Shown one piece after another: positions 25,491 to 34,148 of a stretch of 50,192 bases of DNA. Within the stretch, counting starts at the first letter, position 1. The number at the start of each line of letters is the position of its first letter. The stretch spans positions 122,240-172,431 of the forward strand of contig CACBQR010000001.1 of NCBI GenBank assembly GCA_902541435.1, written 5' to 3'. Made by a program: the position numbers and the translations under genes. Under the pieces are notes generated by a model. That model saw nothing but the letters and a program-made list of their open reading frames with translations, ran no database searches and was not told the origin of the DNA. Origin of the DNA: an uncultured Alphaproteobacteria bacterium. GTDB taxonomy: Bacteria; Pseudomonadota; Alphaproteobacteria; HIMB59; GCA-002718135.

Positions 25491-26381
25491 TTATGAATTA
25501 ATATTTAATCTCTTTCTTGTAATTTCTTTATTTAATTGAAGTTCTCTGTAAGAAATTAGAAGCACACCACAAAAAATTACAGAGGCACCTAACCAGGTAT
25601 AAAAATCAGGTTTATCACTAAAGACAAAATATCCAATTATTGATGAAACTACTAAGCCTAAAAATGAATAAGGTTGAGTCATAGTTACATCAACTAATTT
25701 ATATGCATGATTTAATGCAATATGTAGTATAGTTCCTGACATTGCAGCACATAATATAAAAATAATTGTTTTTGAGCTTGGCTGATCCCAAAAATATATA
25801 ACTAATGGAAATGAAAAAAGACTCATATAAACATACTGGTGTGATAATATTGTTATAGCACTATCATCCTTAGATACTTTTTTAGTTAAAATTATAACTA
25901 CTGACCAAATTAGCGATGAAATAAGCGCCATATATATTCCAATAGAAATATCTATAATACCGGGTCGCAATATTATTAACATTCCTAGAAAACCCATCAC
26001 TAATGCAATTGACCTATATAAATAGATTTTTTCTTTTAAAAATATCACAGCTAAGATTGTAACAATGATAGGAACTATAAAATGAATGGCTGTCATTTTC
26101 TCTAATGGAAGCATAGCTAAAGCTGCAAAACCAAGTAGCATTGCAGGTAAGTTTAGTGCTGACCGTAAAATATGAATTTTTAAATTTTTTGTACTAAATA
26201 CTTCAAATTTTGTTTTTAGAATGTAAGGGGTGATGATTAAAAATCCAAAGAAAAAACGTAAAAAACCAGTTGTAAATACATTTAATTCTTCTTGAGCTAA
26301 TTTTATAAATGTACCCATAAGAGTACCAAAAATAATTGATATAATAATTAAAAAAATTGCAAATTGATTATTGTTTAACAA
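25491..26381 (-). CDS. EamA/DMT-family transporter
   Basis: A 296-residue protein with ten hydrophobic segments in two EamA halves. Half one ends LKEKIYLYRSIALVMGFLGM and IILRPGI, and half two ends YFVFSDKPDFYTWLGASVIF, both diagnostic of the drug/metabolite transporter superfamily. It probably sits in the inner membrane and exports or imports a small metabolite; the substrate is unknown. It starts about 190 bp from the divergent YjbQ gene and ends 42 bp before the TPR operon on the same strand. Confidence 0.88.
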   Translation of the reverse strand: MLNNNQFAIFLIIISIIFGTLMGTFIKLAQEELNVFTTGFLRFFFGFLIITPYILKTKFEVFSTKNLKIHILRSALNLPAMLLGFAALAMLPLEKMTAIHFIVPIIVTILAVIFLKEKIYLYRSIALVMGFLGMLIILRPGIIDISIGIYMALISSLIWSVVIILTKKVSKDDSAITILSHQYVYMSLFSFPLVIYFWDQPSSKTIIFILCAAMSGTILHIALNHAYKLVDVTMTQPYSFLGLVVSSIIGYFVFSDKPDFYTWLGASVIFCGVLLISYRELQLNKEITRKRLNINS

Positions 26382-26477
26382 ATAATATTCCTACCTAAAA
26401 AGAATTAGAATAATCATAACACAATTTTTCCTTATTTATATCTATATTAAAACAAAATTTGATTATATTTGAAAAAT

Positions 26478-26552
26478 TGTGGCACTTTTCAAAAGAATAG
26501 TTCTTTTTTTCATAACATTAATTTTCATTATAATTCTCCTTGTAGGTGCCAC
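26478..26552. repeat. Imperfect inverted repeat (TTGTGGCACT ... GTGCCAC)
   Basis: GTGGCAC (26479-26485) and GTGCCAC (26546-26552) form a 7-bp inverted repeat with a 60-base spacer, in the divergent region before yjbQ. The left arm shares the ten bases TTGTGGCACT with a second, longer inverted repeat at 30474-30543. It could be a regulatory site or part of a small repeat family; chance is also possible. Confidence 0.35.
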
Positions 26553-26565
26553 GACTTCATTTTAA
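26479..26565 (+). CDS. Possible 28-residue membrane microprotein
   Basis: A GTG-initiated ORF reading MALFKRIVLFFITLIFIIIL and then eight residues (LVGATTSF). It has a basic start followed by one hydrophobic span, and ends 9 bp before the YjbQ ATG. There is no clear ribosome binding site, and its two ends coincide with the inverted repeat GTGGCAC...GTGCCAC, so the repeat may explain the sequence better than coding does. Confidence 0.3.
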   Translation: MALFKRIVLFFITLIFIIILLVGATTSF

Positions 26566-26574
26566 GATTAGAAA

Positions 26575-26994
26575 ATGTTAAATCTACAAGATGAATTGAT
26601 AATTTCTAATAATGGACAGGGAATGTATGAAATTACAAATAATATTCATGATTGGATTGTAAAAAATAATATAATTAAAGGTCAGCTAAATTTATTTATA
26701 CAACACACTTCTGCCTCATTAACAATCATGGAAAATGCTAGCCCCGATGTTTTAGTTGATATTAATTCTTTTTTTCAAAAAATAGTTCCTGAAGATTCTT
26801 CATTATATAAACACGGTTTTGAAGGAGATGATGATATGCCTGCTCACATAAAATCTATGCTTACTCATACCTCATTAACAATTCCTATAAACAATAAAGA
26901 AATGCAATTAGGTATCTGGCAAGGAATATATTTAATTGAACATAGGTATAGTAAATACCAAAGAAAAATAATTTTAAGTTTTGTGGGAAATTAA
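26575..26994 (+). CDS. yjbQ: YjbQ / UPF0047 family protein
   Basis: A 139-residue cytoplasmic protein with the family signature LFIQHTSASLTIMENASPDV and the later GDDDMPAHIKSMLTHTSLTI and GIWQGIYLIEHR. Members are small trimeric proteins with weak thiamine-phosphate-synthase activity in vitro; the true role is unsettled. The length is normal for the family. It is divergent from the EamA gene and convergent with the MFS gene, with only two bases between stops. Confidence 0.93.
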   Translation: MLNLQDELIISNNGQGMYEITNNIHDWIVKNNIIKGQLNLFIQHTSASLTIMENASPDVLVDINSFFQKIVPEDSSLYKHGFEGDDDMPAHIKSMLTHTSLTIPINNKEMQLGIWQGIYLIEHRYSKYQRKIILSFVGN

Positions 26995-26996
26995 AT

Positions 26997-28151
26997 TTAC
27001 TGATTTCTAACAGTAACTAGGAATAATGCTGTATTAATAAACCAGATAAAACATAAAAGTTGCACATTAAATGTTAATCCAAAATAATCTGCTGAAAAAC
27101 CAACCAACGCAGGTCCGATTAAAAAACCGCCCATTGCTAAAGTACTTAAATTAGCTGCAGTAGTATTTATATTTTGTTTTGTTTGCCTTAGGGCATACCT
27201 TATAACAACAGGATAGAAATTAGATGAGCAAATTCCTATAATGAATATTCCAATTAAAATAATATAAGGATTAAATGTTAAAATAGAAATAAAAAAAATA
27301 ATACATCCTATTAAACCCAAATATCCTCCAACAAATTTTTCATTGATCAATTTTATTAAAAATGATCCTGAAAATCTTCCTAATGACTCTCCACTACCCC
27401 AAGCAACAACGGCCAAAGTTGCAAAAAATACTGTTGTCTTTAATTCTTTTTCAAACCAAACTGCTGACCAATCACCTACTATTCCAACTGAAGCATAAAA
27501 TATAAATAAATAAATTCCAAAAATTAATATTTTAACTTCAGGTAATTTAAATTTTTCTGATTTATCAATATTATCTTTATTTTTAGGAAAAGCATATATG
27601 CGAATAAGAAAGAAACCTAGTATTCCAAATAAAGAAAGTAAAAAAAATAAATAAGAGGTATCGATATTGTAATATTGCCAAATAGATGAAAATATTGCTC
27701 CACATAAAAATCCAAAACTTAAAAATCCACCCCATAGAGGTTGTAAGATTTTTCTTGTCTCCCTTTCAGCTATTCCAGTTACTGCTGTGCATGTTGTATA
27801 AAATAATCCTACACCAAAACCACAAGGAATTGATGCTAATATAAAATGAAACGAATTTTGTGAAAAAATTATAATAATTGGAAATATGGAGAATATTAAA
27901 ATTCCTAATGATAAAGTATTTTTTGAACCTATTTTTGGTATTATAATTCTACCAGCAAATTGACTAAAAATAATTTGAATTGCTGAAAATAGCATAAAGA
28001 AAAAACCCAATGACGTGCTAGCCATTTCAATTTTATTGATAAAATATGGTAAATGGGCAATGGTGTTACCCCAAATAAATAAAGGAACAAATATCGATAT
28101 ACAAGCGCTAATAAAGCCTCTTAAATAAACATCTTTAAAGTATTCGTTCAT
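26997..28151 (-). CDS. MFS transporter (FucP/YbjJ-like)
   Basis: A 384-residue protein with about twelve transmembrane segments. The loop between helices two and three carries FAGRIIIPKIGSKNTLSLG, the MFS A-like motif, and the second half repeats it at GSFLIKLINEKFVGGY. The pattern WAVVAWGSGESLGRF resembles YbjJ-type carriers. The substrate is unknown. It is divergent from a second MFS gene 49 bp away, so the two may share a promoter region. Confidence 0.87.
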   Translation of the reverse strand: MNEYFKDVYLRGFISACISIFVPLFIWGNTIAHLPYFINKIEMASTSLGFFFMLFSAIQIIFSQFAGRIIIPKIGSKNTLSLGILIFSIFPIIIIFSQNSFHFILASIPCGFGVGLFYTTCTAVTGIAERETRKILQPLWGGFLSFGFLCGAIFSSIWQYYNIDTSYLFFLLSLFGILGFFLIRIYAFPKNKDNIDKSEKFKLPEVKILIFGIYLFIFYASVGIVGDWSAVWFEKELKTTVFFATLAVVAWGSGESLGRFSGSFLIKLINEKFVGGYLGLIGCIIFFISILTFNPYIILIGIFIIGICSSNFYPVVIRYALRQTKQNINTTAANLSTLAMGGFLIGPALVGFSADYFGLTFNVQLLCFIWFINTALFLVTVRNQ

Positions 28152-28200
28152 TTTATTTTATATGAATAAATTGATTTATAAATTAAACTAAAATTATTAA

Positions 28201-29382
28201 ATGAAACTACCAATTAATAATAATTCTCCGATCAATTTGTTAATTTTGTCATCAATCGCTATGCCTATCGCTTTTAGCACTTGGATGGTTTTGTTAAATA
28301 ATTTTTCCGTTGAAAGAGCTAACTTTACTGGAGTAGAGATTGGTATACTGCAAAGTATAAGAGAGATACCTGGTTTTTTAGCTTTTACTATTATTTTTTT
28401 ATTATTTTATTTTAAGGAACAATATTTTGCTATTTTTTCGTTAGCGTTAACTGGTTTCGGTGTTGCAATAACTGGCTTTTTACCAACTATATATGGTTTG
28501 TACTTTACAACAATAATTATGAGTACTGGCTTTCACTATTGTGAAACAGCAAAAAATTCTTTAAGTCTGCAGTGGCTATCTAAAGAGGAGGCTCCCCCCG
28601 TTTTGGGAAAGTTAATAGCTGTTAGCTCAATTACATCTTTAATTTTATATTGTATTATTTGGAGTTTATTAGAAATCTTTAACTTAGATTATAAATTTAT
28701 TTTTTTAATTGCAGGATTAATATGTATTTTTATATCTTTGTACCTTTTTATTTATTTTCCCTTTTTTGAAATTAAAAATAAGCAACACAAAAAAATAATA
28801 CTTAAAAAAGAATATTCTCTTTACTACATTCTAATTTTTTTATCAGGGGCGAGAAGACAAATTTTTGTTGTTTTTGCAGCCTTTTTAATGGTTGAAAAAT
28901 TTGGTTATTCAGCATCACAAGTTACTTTATTATTTTTAGTTAATTATATTTTTAATTGGTTTTTTGCGGAACGAATTGGAAAATTAATAAACATTTTTGG
29001 TGAAAAAAAGTGTCTTATATTTGAGTATATAGGCCTTGTTATAGTATTTACATCATATGCATTTGTTACAAATGCGTATGTTGCAGCTGGTTTGTATATT
29101 ATTGATCATATGTTTTTTGCTTTAGCTATAGCAATCAATACATATTTTCAAAAAATAGCTGATCCGAAAGATATTTCAAGCACTGCTGGAGTTTCATTTA
29201 CTATAAATCACATTGCGGCTGTATTTATACCTGTGATTTTAGGATTTATCTGGATTAACTCTCACTCATTAGTATTTCTTATTGGATCTTTTTTTGCATT
29301 TCTTTCATTAATTGCATCTTTTTTTATTCCTAATTCATTGCATAAAATTAAAAAAAACTTAGCAGAATTTACAACTTATTAA
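28201..29382 (+). CDS. MFS transporter
   Basis: A 393-residue protein with about twelve hydrophobic segments and a central basic loop (FEIKNKQHKKIILKKEY) typical of MFS carriers. Helix 1 and the GVEIGILQSIREIPGF stretch fit the family, and the second half begins LSGARRQIFVVFAAFLMV. Only weakly similar to its divergent neighbour. The last 14 bases overlap an EamA remnant on the other strand. The substrate is unknown. Confidence 0.82.
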   Translation: MKLPINNNSPINLLILSSIAMPIAFSTWMVLLNNFSVERANFTGVEIGILQSIREIPGFLAFTIIFLLFYFKEQYFAIFSLALTGFGVAITGFLPTIYGLYFTTIIMSTGFHYCETAKNSLSLQWLSKEEAPPVLGKLIAVSSITSLILYCIIWSLLEIFNLDYKFIFLIAGLICIFISLYLFIYFPFFEIKNKQHKKIILKKEYSLYYILIFLSGARRQIFVVFAAFLMVEKFGYSASQVTLLFLVNYIFNWFFAERIGKLINIFGEKKCLIFEYIGLVIVFTSYAFVTNAYVAAGLYIIDHMFFALAIAINTYFQKIADPKDISSTAGVSFTINHIAAVFIPVILGFIWINSHSLVFLIGSFFAFLSLIASFFIPNSLHKIKKNLAEFTTY

Positions 29383-29575
29383 ATAAGTGACATCTATTAA
29401 ATTGGTCACGAAATCTTGAATCTTCTTTAATATATAGTCTAAATCCTATTTTTGTCTCTCTAATTATTATATAAATTCCACTACCAACAATAATTAATGA
29501 TCCTATAATTTCATAAATATCTGGAATATCAGCAAAAAATAAATAACCTAAAATTGCTCCAGATATTAATTGTGT
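29369..29575 (-). pseudogene. Remnant of an EamA/DMT transporter (C-terminal ~67 codons)
   Basis: On the minus strand an open stretch translates as ISGAILGYLFFADIPDIYEI, then IGSLIIVGSGIYIIIRE and a basic tail to a stop. It matches the last two helices of EamA transporters, including the intact copy at 32827-33681 (GYAFFGDLPDIWIYLG, SGIYIFIRERK). An in-frame stop lies just upstream (29576-29578) and no start is present, so only a fragment survives. It fills the 203-bp gap between the MFS and PhyH-like genes. Confidence 0.8.
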
Positions 29576-29585
29576 TTAGTAAATA

Positions 29586-30371
29586 TTAATTTTTTCTTAT
29601 TGTTTCATTATAATGATTATTTAATACTAACAGATGTTGATAGGCTTCATGATCAAAGTCATCTTTTGCTACCTTATCTATTTTAAAATTATTATACATA
29701 TCTTCCCCCCTGACGCAAATAGCACTATCATTTTTACTTTTTAATTGCTTCATATCAGTAGAAATAAATTGAAAATTTAAACCTATTCTTCGGTCATTAC
29801 TAGAGTTTGGTTGGGATGCATGTAATGTTAGACCATGATGAAAAGAAACTTCCCCAGGTTCTAGTGGACATGATACTGCATTATTTATATCAACATCTTT
29901 TACAGTTTGACCTCTAGATAAAACATTATTTTTATCTTCAGTTGAATGATGTTCAAAAAAACCATTTTTATGAGAGCCTGGTATCATTTGCATACACCCA
30001 CTTTGATCATTAGCTTTTGATAAAGCAAGCCATGCACTAACTTGATTTTCATTATTATCAAAACCCCAATAGGTAAGATCTTGATGCCAACTTACATGTG
30101 TTTTTGTGTTTGGTTCTTTTATTATAAAAGTTGCATTATATAATAATATATTTTTACCAATTATTTCTTCGACAAAATCAAGCAATATTTTATTAGTTGC
30201 GATTTCATACACCCATTTCATTATTGTATAAGTTTTCACAATATAATGAAGTTTACCTAGTTTTTTTTCTGAGTCTTCTAATTTATTTCTAAAAAAATTT
30301 GCTTCTTTTGCATTATAAATTTTTAATGGTGAAAAATAGCCATTTCGATTATAAAAATCTTTCATACTCAA
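29586..30371 (-). CDS. Phytanoyl-CoA dioxygenase (PhyH) family protein
   Basis: A 261-residue Fe(II)/2-oxoglutarate oxygenase. The metal ligands are visible as His and Asp in SWHQDLTYWG and a distal His in FHHGLTLHAS, followed by the 2-oxoglutarate-binding Arg in NDRRIGLNF. The AWLALSKANDQSGCMQMIPG block is typical of PhyH-type enzymes such as ectoine hydroxylases and small-molecule hydroxylases. It is cytoplasmic; the substrate is unknown. It is divergent from the HDAC-family gene, with an inverted repeat between them. Confidence 0.88.
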   Translation of the reverse strand: MSMKDFYNRNGYFSPLKIYNAKEANFFRNKLEDSEKKLGKLHYIVKTYTIMKWVYEIATNKILLDFVEEIIGKNILLYNATFIIKEPNTKTHVSWHQDLTYWGFDNNENQVSAWLALSKANDQSGCMQMIPGSHKNGFFEHHSTEDKNNVLSRGQTVKDVDINNAVSCPLEPGEVSFHHGLTLHASQPNSSNDRRIGLNFQFISTDMKQLKSKNDSAICVRGEDMYNNFKIDKVAKDDFDHEAYQHLLVLNNHYNETIRKN

Positions 30372-30474
30372 AATATTATTTAAATTGATTATTTATTCAA
30401 TAAAAATTGACAATAAATAAACCAATTAAACAAATAATTAATAAATCAAATATTAAAACAAATTCCATATTGGT

Positions 30475-30543
30475 TGTGGCACTAATTCTTTATGGATAGA
30501 ATACATTTACTCACTAAATATATATTGGTAGATTAGTGCCACA
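30475..30543. repeat. 12-bp perfect inverted repeat with a 45-base spacer
   Basis: TGTGGCACTAAT (30475-30486) pairs exactly with ATTAGTGCCACA (30532-30543). It lies in the 226-bp divergent region between the PhyH-like and HDAC-family genes, 54 bases before the latter's ATG. No U-run follows, so termination is unlikely; a looping operator, a structured leader or a tiny mobile repeat are options. It shares TTGTGGCACT with the site at 26478. The rest of the region shows nothing recognisable. Confidence 0.55.
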
Positions 30544-30597
30544 TAATCTATGTACAAAATAATTTAGGCATAAATTGAGTTAAAAAGAGGCAAATTT

Positions 30598-31506
30598 ATG
30601 AAAAAAATCAGTTGGGTAACACATGAAGATTATGACATTTCTCTGCCTGAAAATCATAAATTTACTGCCAGTAAGTTTTCAGATTTGTATAATGAATTAA
30701 AAAATTTAGATTTTTATCATCGTGCAAACATTCTAAGTCCTCAAAAAGCAAGTGTTGATGAGGTTTCTATATGCCATGATTTAGATTACGTATTAAAAAT
30801 TAAAAATGGTACTTTATCTGATAAAGAAATAAGAAGATTGGGTTTTAAATGGTCAGAAAAACTTTCTAATCGTTCCTTTTTAGCAGTTAATGGAACACTA
30901 TTAACATGCAAAGAAGCAATTAATAATGGTATAGCAAATCATTTAGCAGGTGGCACACACCATAGTCATAGAGATTTCGGATCAGGATATTGTGTTTTTA
31001 ACGATATGGCTTATGCTTCATTACATTTAATAAGAGCGCATAAAGTAAAAAAAATATTAATTTTTGACACTGATGTGCATCAAGGAGATGGTACGGCTTC
31101 AATTCTTAAGGATAATGATAAAATTTTTACATGTTCTATTCATTGTAAAAATAATTTTCCCTTTAGAAAATCAAAAAGTGATATGGATGTTGAATTAGAT
31201 GATAATTTAGAAGATTATGAGTATTTAGAAATATTAAATCAAACACTTAATAGTTGTTTAAAAAATTTTAACCCTGAACTAGTAATTTTTGATACAGGAG
31301 TTGATATTCATAAAAATGATAAATTAGGAAATTTAAAAATAACAACTGAAGGACTATTAAAAAGAGATATTACAGTGTTAGAATTTTTTAAAAATAAATC
31401 AATTCCTATTGCGACAGTAATAGGTGGTGGATATTCAAATGATAAATTAGAGTTAGCTAAAAGACATAGTTTAATTTTTAAAGCTACATCAATGGTTTTC
31501 GATTAA
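30598..31506 (+). CDS. Histone deacetylase family protein (AcuC/HDAC-like amidohydrolase)
   Basis: A 302-residue zinc-dependent deacetylase. The catalytic His pair (121-122) is in AGGTHHSHRDFGSGYC, the zinc ligands Asp159 and His161 are in FDTDVHQGDGT, and the third aspartate lies in DTGVDIHKNDKLG; the transition-state Tyr is in GGGYSN. All key residues are present. The ATG is preceded by AGAGG. The order resembles bacterial class I/IV-like HDAC homologues that act on acetyl-lysine, acetylpolyamines or related amides. It is convergent with a frameshifted exported-protein gene. Confidence 0.9.
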   Translation: MKKISWVTHEDYDISLPENHKFTASKFSDLYNELKNLDFYHRANILSPQKASVDEVSICHDLDYVLKIKNGTLSDKEIRRLGFKWSEKLSNRSFLAVNGTLLTCKEAINNGIANHLAGGTHHSHRDFGSGYCVFNDMAYASLHLIRAHKVKKILIFDTDVHQGDGTASILKDNDKIFTCSIHCKNNFPFRKSKSDMDVELDDNLEDYEYLEILNQTLNSCLKNFNPELVIFDTGVDIHKNDKLGNLKITTEGLLKRDITVLEFFKNKSIPIATVIGGGYSNDKLELAKRHSLIFKATSMVFD

Positions 31507-31911
31507 TTACATTTTAAAATAACTACCAGTATTGACTTGTCTTTAAAGAGATATTCAAAACAAAAATTTTTAAACGAATTAAAATGATTATTTATAATTT
31601 CTAAATTTTCTTTATTATGATCTAAAAAAATATATTCAAATATAATTTTTTCAACAATATCCTTAGAAAAAATTGGCATTGTAATTATTTCTCCATCATT
31701 AAATATTGATTTTAAAAAAAATACATCTGAGTCACTATCTAATTTAGAAAATGAATTTTTTTTTATCAGGAAAAGAACATTTTCATTCCAATCATTCTTT
31801 TTAAGATCAAAAAGTATATTTAAATCTTCAAGGTTTATTAATTTATTTGAATCTAAGGCGTGAGTATTTAGTGATAAAAAAATAAAACATAAAAAAAAGT
31901 AATTTTTTCAT
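31503..31911 (-). pseudogene. Exported small protein with a frameshift in the signal peptide
   Basis: From the ATG at 31911 the minus strand gives MKKLLFFMFYFF and then shifts frame in a seven-base T-run (plus-strand A-run, 31876-31882). Adding one base would give a normal signal peptide ending LSLNTHA, followed by LDSNKLINLEDLNILFDL and an open frame to a stop at 31503. The product would be about 136 residues with a ~117-residue mature domain ending ILVVILKCN. No family is recognised. The mature frame lacks its own start, so it is either decayed, subject to slippage, or carries a sequencing error. This accounts for most of the gap between the HDAC and EamA genes. Confidence 0.7.
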
Positions 31912-31979
31912 AAAAACAAGTGTGAATTAAAGAACGATACTGATAGATATATTAATAATCTTTTAATTTTCAAATATTT

Positions 31980-32834
31980 ATGAAAACAAGAAATAAGGGT
32001 CTTTTACTATCATTTGTTGGGGTTTTAATTCTTAGCCCTGATAGTTTATTTATTAGATTAGTAAATTTAGATGATTTTAGTTTAATATTTTATAGAAGCG
32101 CTTTACCAATTGTTACGATATTAATATTTCTCATTTATACTTACAAAAGATCTTTTCTTAAATCATTTTATCTAATTGGAGTGCCAGGTATAATCTACGC
32201 TATTCTCTATGCTATAACGCATATTTGTTTTGTGTATTCAATTCAAAATACTGCAGTAGCTAATACATTGGTTCTGATTGCATCAGCTCCCATTTTTGCT
32301 GCATTATTTTCAGTTTTTATACTTAAAGAAATACCAAGTCTTTTTACATGGATAGTTATTTTAATTGCTATGCTTGCAATGATAATCATTGGAATAGGAA
32401 GTTTTACATCTACAGGATTATACGGAGATATTATGGCTCTAATTGTAGCAATAGGAATGGGTTTTAGTATGGTTCTTGTTAGATTATTTAAAAATAAAGA
32501 TTTGGTACCTGCGTGTTTATTAGGATGTTTAATATCAGCTCTTTACGCTCTACCTTTTGGAATAAACTTTAATTTAAATAATGATCAAATTTTATTTCTT
32601 TTTATAATGTGCTTATTAATACTACCTATTCCATTTATGATTTTGACAATTTCTCCTAAATTTACTCCAGCACACGAAGTAGCACTAATATTTTTATTAG
32701 AAAGTGTTTTAGGTACTGCTTGGGTTTGGTTTGTTATAAATGAAATACCTCCTCTAAATACAATTATAGGAGGAGCCCTACTGCTTGGATCTGTTACAAT
32801 ATTTATTTATCAAACAACTAGAGATACTAACTAG
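31980..32834 (+). CDS. EamA/DMT-family transporter
   Basis: A 284-residue inner-membrane protein with ten hydrophobic segments. The first half ends ASAPIFAALFSVFILKEIPS and the second ends FLLESVLGTAWVWFVINEIP, both EamA hallmarks. It starts with a basic cytoplasmic end (MKTRNKG) and ends in an 8-bp overlap with the convergent EamA gene. The two are clearly diverged from each other, so this is not a recent duplication. Confidence 0.87.
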   Translation: MKTRNKGLLLSFVGVLILSPDSLFIRLVNLDDFSLIFYRSALPIVTILIFLIYTYKRSFLKSFYLIGVPGIIYAILYAITHICFVYSIQNTAVANTLVLIASAPIFAALFSVFILKEIPSLFTWIVILIAMLAMIIIGIGSFTSTGLYGDIMALIVAIGMGFSMVLVRLFKNKDLVPACLLGCLISALYALPFGINFNLNNDQILFLFIMCLLILPIPFMILTISPKFTPAHEVALIFLLESVLGTAWVWFVINEIPPLNTIIGGALLLGSVTIFIYQTTRDTN

Positions 32835-33681
32835 TTTTTTTAATCTCTTTTCTTTCTCTAATAAAAATATAAATACCGCTAAAAACAATCAAAGATAATC
32901 CTAAATAAATCCAAATATCGGGCAAATCACCGAAGAAAGCATATCCAACAAGTATATTTGTGGAGATCTCAAAATAACCCAAAGGAGCTAGTTTAGAAGC
33001 TTCTCCAAGTCTTAAAGAAAGAATTATTAAAAAATGTCCTAAAGTTCCAATTAAAGCTAATAAGATAAGTAATAATAATTGTCTTAAATCTAAATTTATC
33101 CAGTAAAAAGGAACAATAAGAGATATAAAAATACAACCTACGATACCTGTAAAAAGCAAAGTAACAACAGCACTATCTGTAAAAGATAATTTTCGAGTAT
33201 AAATTATGTAAAAAGCGTATGAAATTCCTGCTGCAATAGCTGAGAAAGATGCGAAATTAATTTCTATAAAACCTGGTCTTATAATAATCATAACACCAAA
33301 AAACCCAATCAAAACTGCAGCCCATCGATGAATTCCAACTTTTTCTTTTAAATAAAAAATTGATAATATTGTCACTATTATTGGAGAGATAAATGCAAGC
33401 GTTAAAGCTTCTGCTAAAGTTATAACTGAAATTGCATAAAAGAAAAAAACGGTAGATAAAAATAAAAAAAAACTTCTAAATAGCTGTACTGAAATTGTTT
33501 TAGGAAAACTAATTTCTTTTCTAAAAAATATAAATGCTAGTGGAAAACTGACTAAAAGCATAAAAAAATATCTACCCCAAACAACTTGTATGAAATGTAT
33601 TTCTGAAGATAGATATTTTGCAATACCATCCATGAAAGGTAATAACAGCCAACCTGATATATTAAGAATATATGCTAACAT
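32827..33681 (-). CDS. EamA/DMT-family transporter
   Basis: A 284-residue protein with ten transmembrane segments. It carries ALTLAFISPIIVTILSIFYL and LKEKVGIHRWAAVLIGFFGV in the first half and FEISTNILVGYAFFGDLPDI in the second, followed by SGIYIFIRERK. This is the subtype that also gave rise to the remnant at 29369-29575. The zinc-ribbon gene lies 5 bp upstream on the same strand, so the two are probably co-transcribed. Confidence 0.88.
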   Translation of the reverse strand: MLAYILNISGWLLLPFMDGIAKYLSSEIHFIQVVWGRYFFMLLVSFPLAFIFFRKEISFPKTISVQLFRSFFLFLSTVFFFYAISVITLAEALTLAFISPIIVTILSIFYLKEKVGIHRWAAVLIGFFGVMIIIRPGFIEINFASFSAIAAGISYAFYIIYTRKLSFTDSAVVTLLFTGIVGCIFISLIVPFYWINLDLRQLLLLILLALIGTLGHFLIILSLRLGEASKLAPLGYFEISTNILVGYAFFGDLPDIWIYLGLSLIVFSGIYIFIRERKEIKKTS

Positions 33682-33686
33682 TAATT

Positions 33687-34088
33687 TTATTTAAAAGATG
33701 ATGGATCACAAATCTTACAAATTAAATCTCCAATTGATTTTTTAGGATTATAAGTTTGATAGAAAATATCTTTTGCAGAAATATTATTTTCAGATAAATA
33801 TTTTTCTATTTCCCAATAATACCTAAAACATTTTGAACATTGTGCAGCATTTTCTTTATGTGATGGTTTATATATTTCATTCCAAAGTTTGGACATTTCA
33901 TTTTGCTTATCAGGAGAAATATTTTCTGAAATAATTGATGGAATATCCATAAAACACTTAGCGCATTGTATTTCAGATGTTACATTTTTATATGGTTCAT
34001 CTTTATAGTTTTTTCCTATAGTAGTTTTACCAATATATTTATCTGAACTACAATTTGGGCAAAAAAAATTGATTTTATTGTTAAGCAT
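33687..34088 (-). CDS. Small protein with four CxxC pairs, probable zinc ribbons
   Basis: A 133-residue cytoplasmic protein with four CxxC pairs: CPNC near the start, CAKC, CSKC in the middle and CKIC near the end. Two zinc-ribbon-like units could form. The family is not recognised. It precedes an EamA transporter by 5 bp on the same strand and is divergent from another EamA gene. Such proteins commonly bind nucleic acid or act as metal-binding adaptors, but nothing here decides which. Confidence 0.65.
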   Translation of the reverse strand: MLNNKINFFCPNCSSDKYIGKTTIGKNYKDEPYKNVTSEIQCAKCFMDIPSIISENISPDKQNEMSKLWNEIYKPSHKENAAQCSKCFRYYWEIEKYLSENNISAKDIFYQTYNPKKSIGDLICKICDPSSFK

Positions 34089-34148
34089 TTTATTCTATGA
34101 ATAAATTTTCATAACATTTATAAATAAACAATAGAATTATTATTTATA

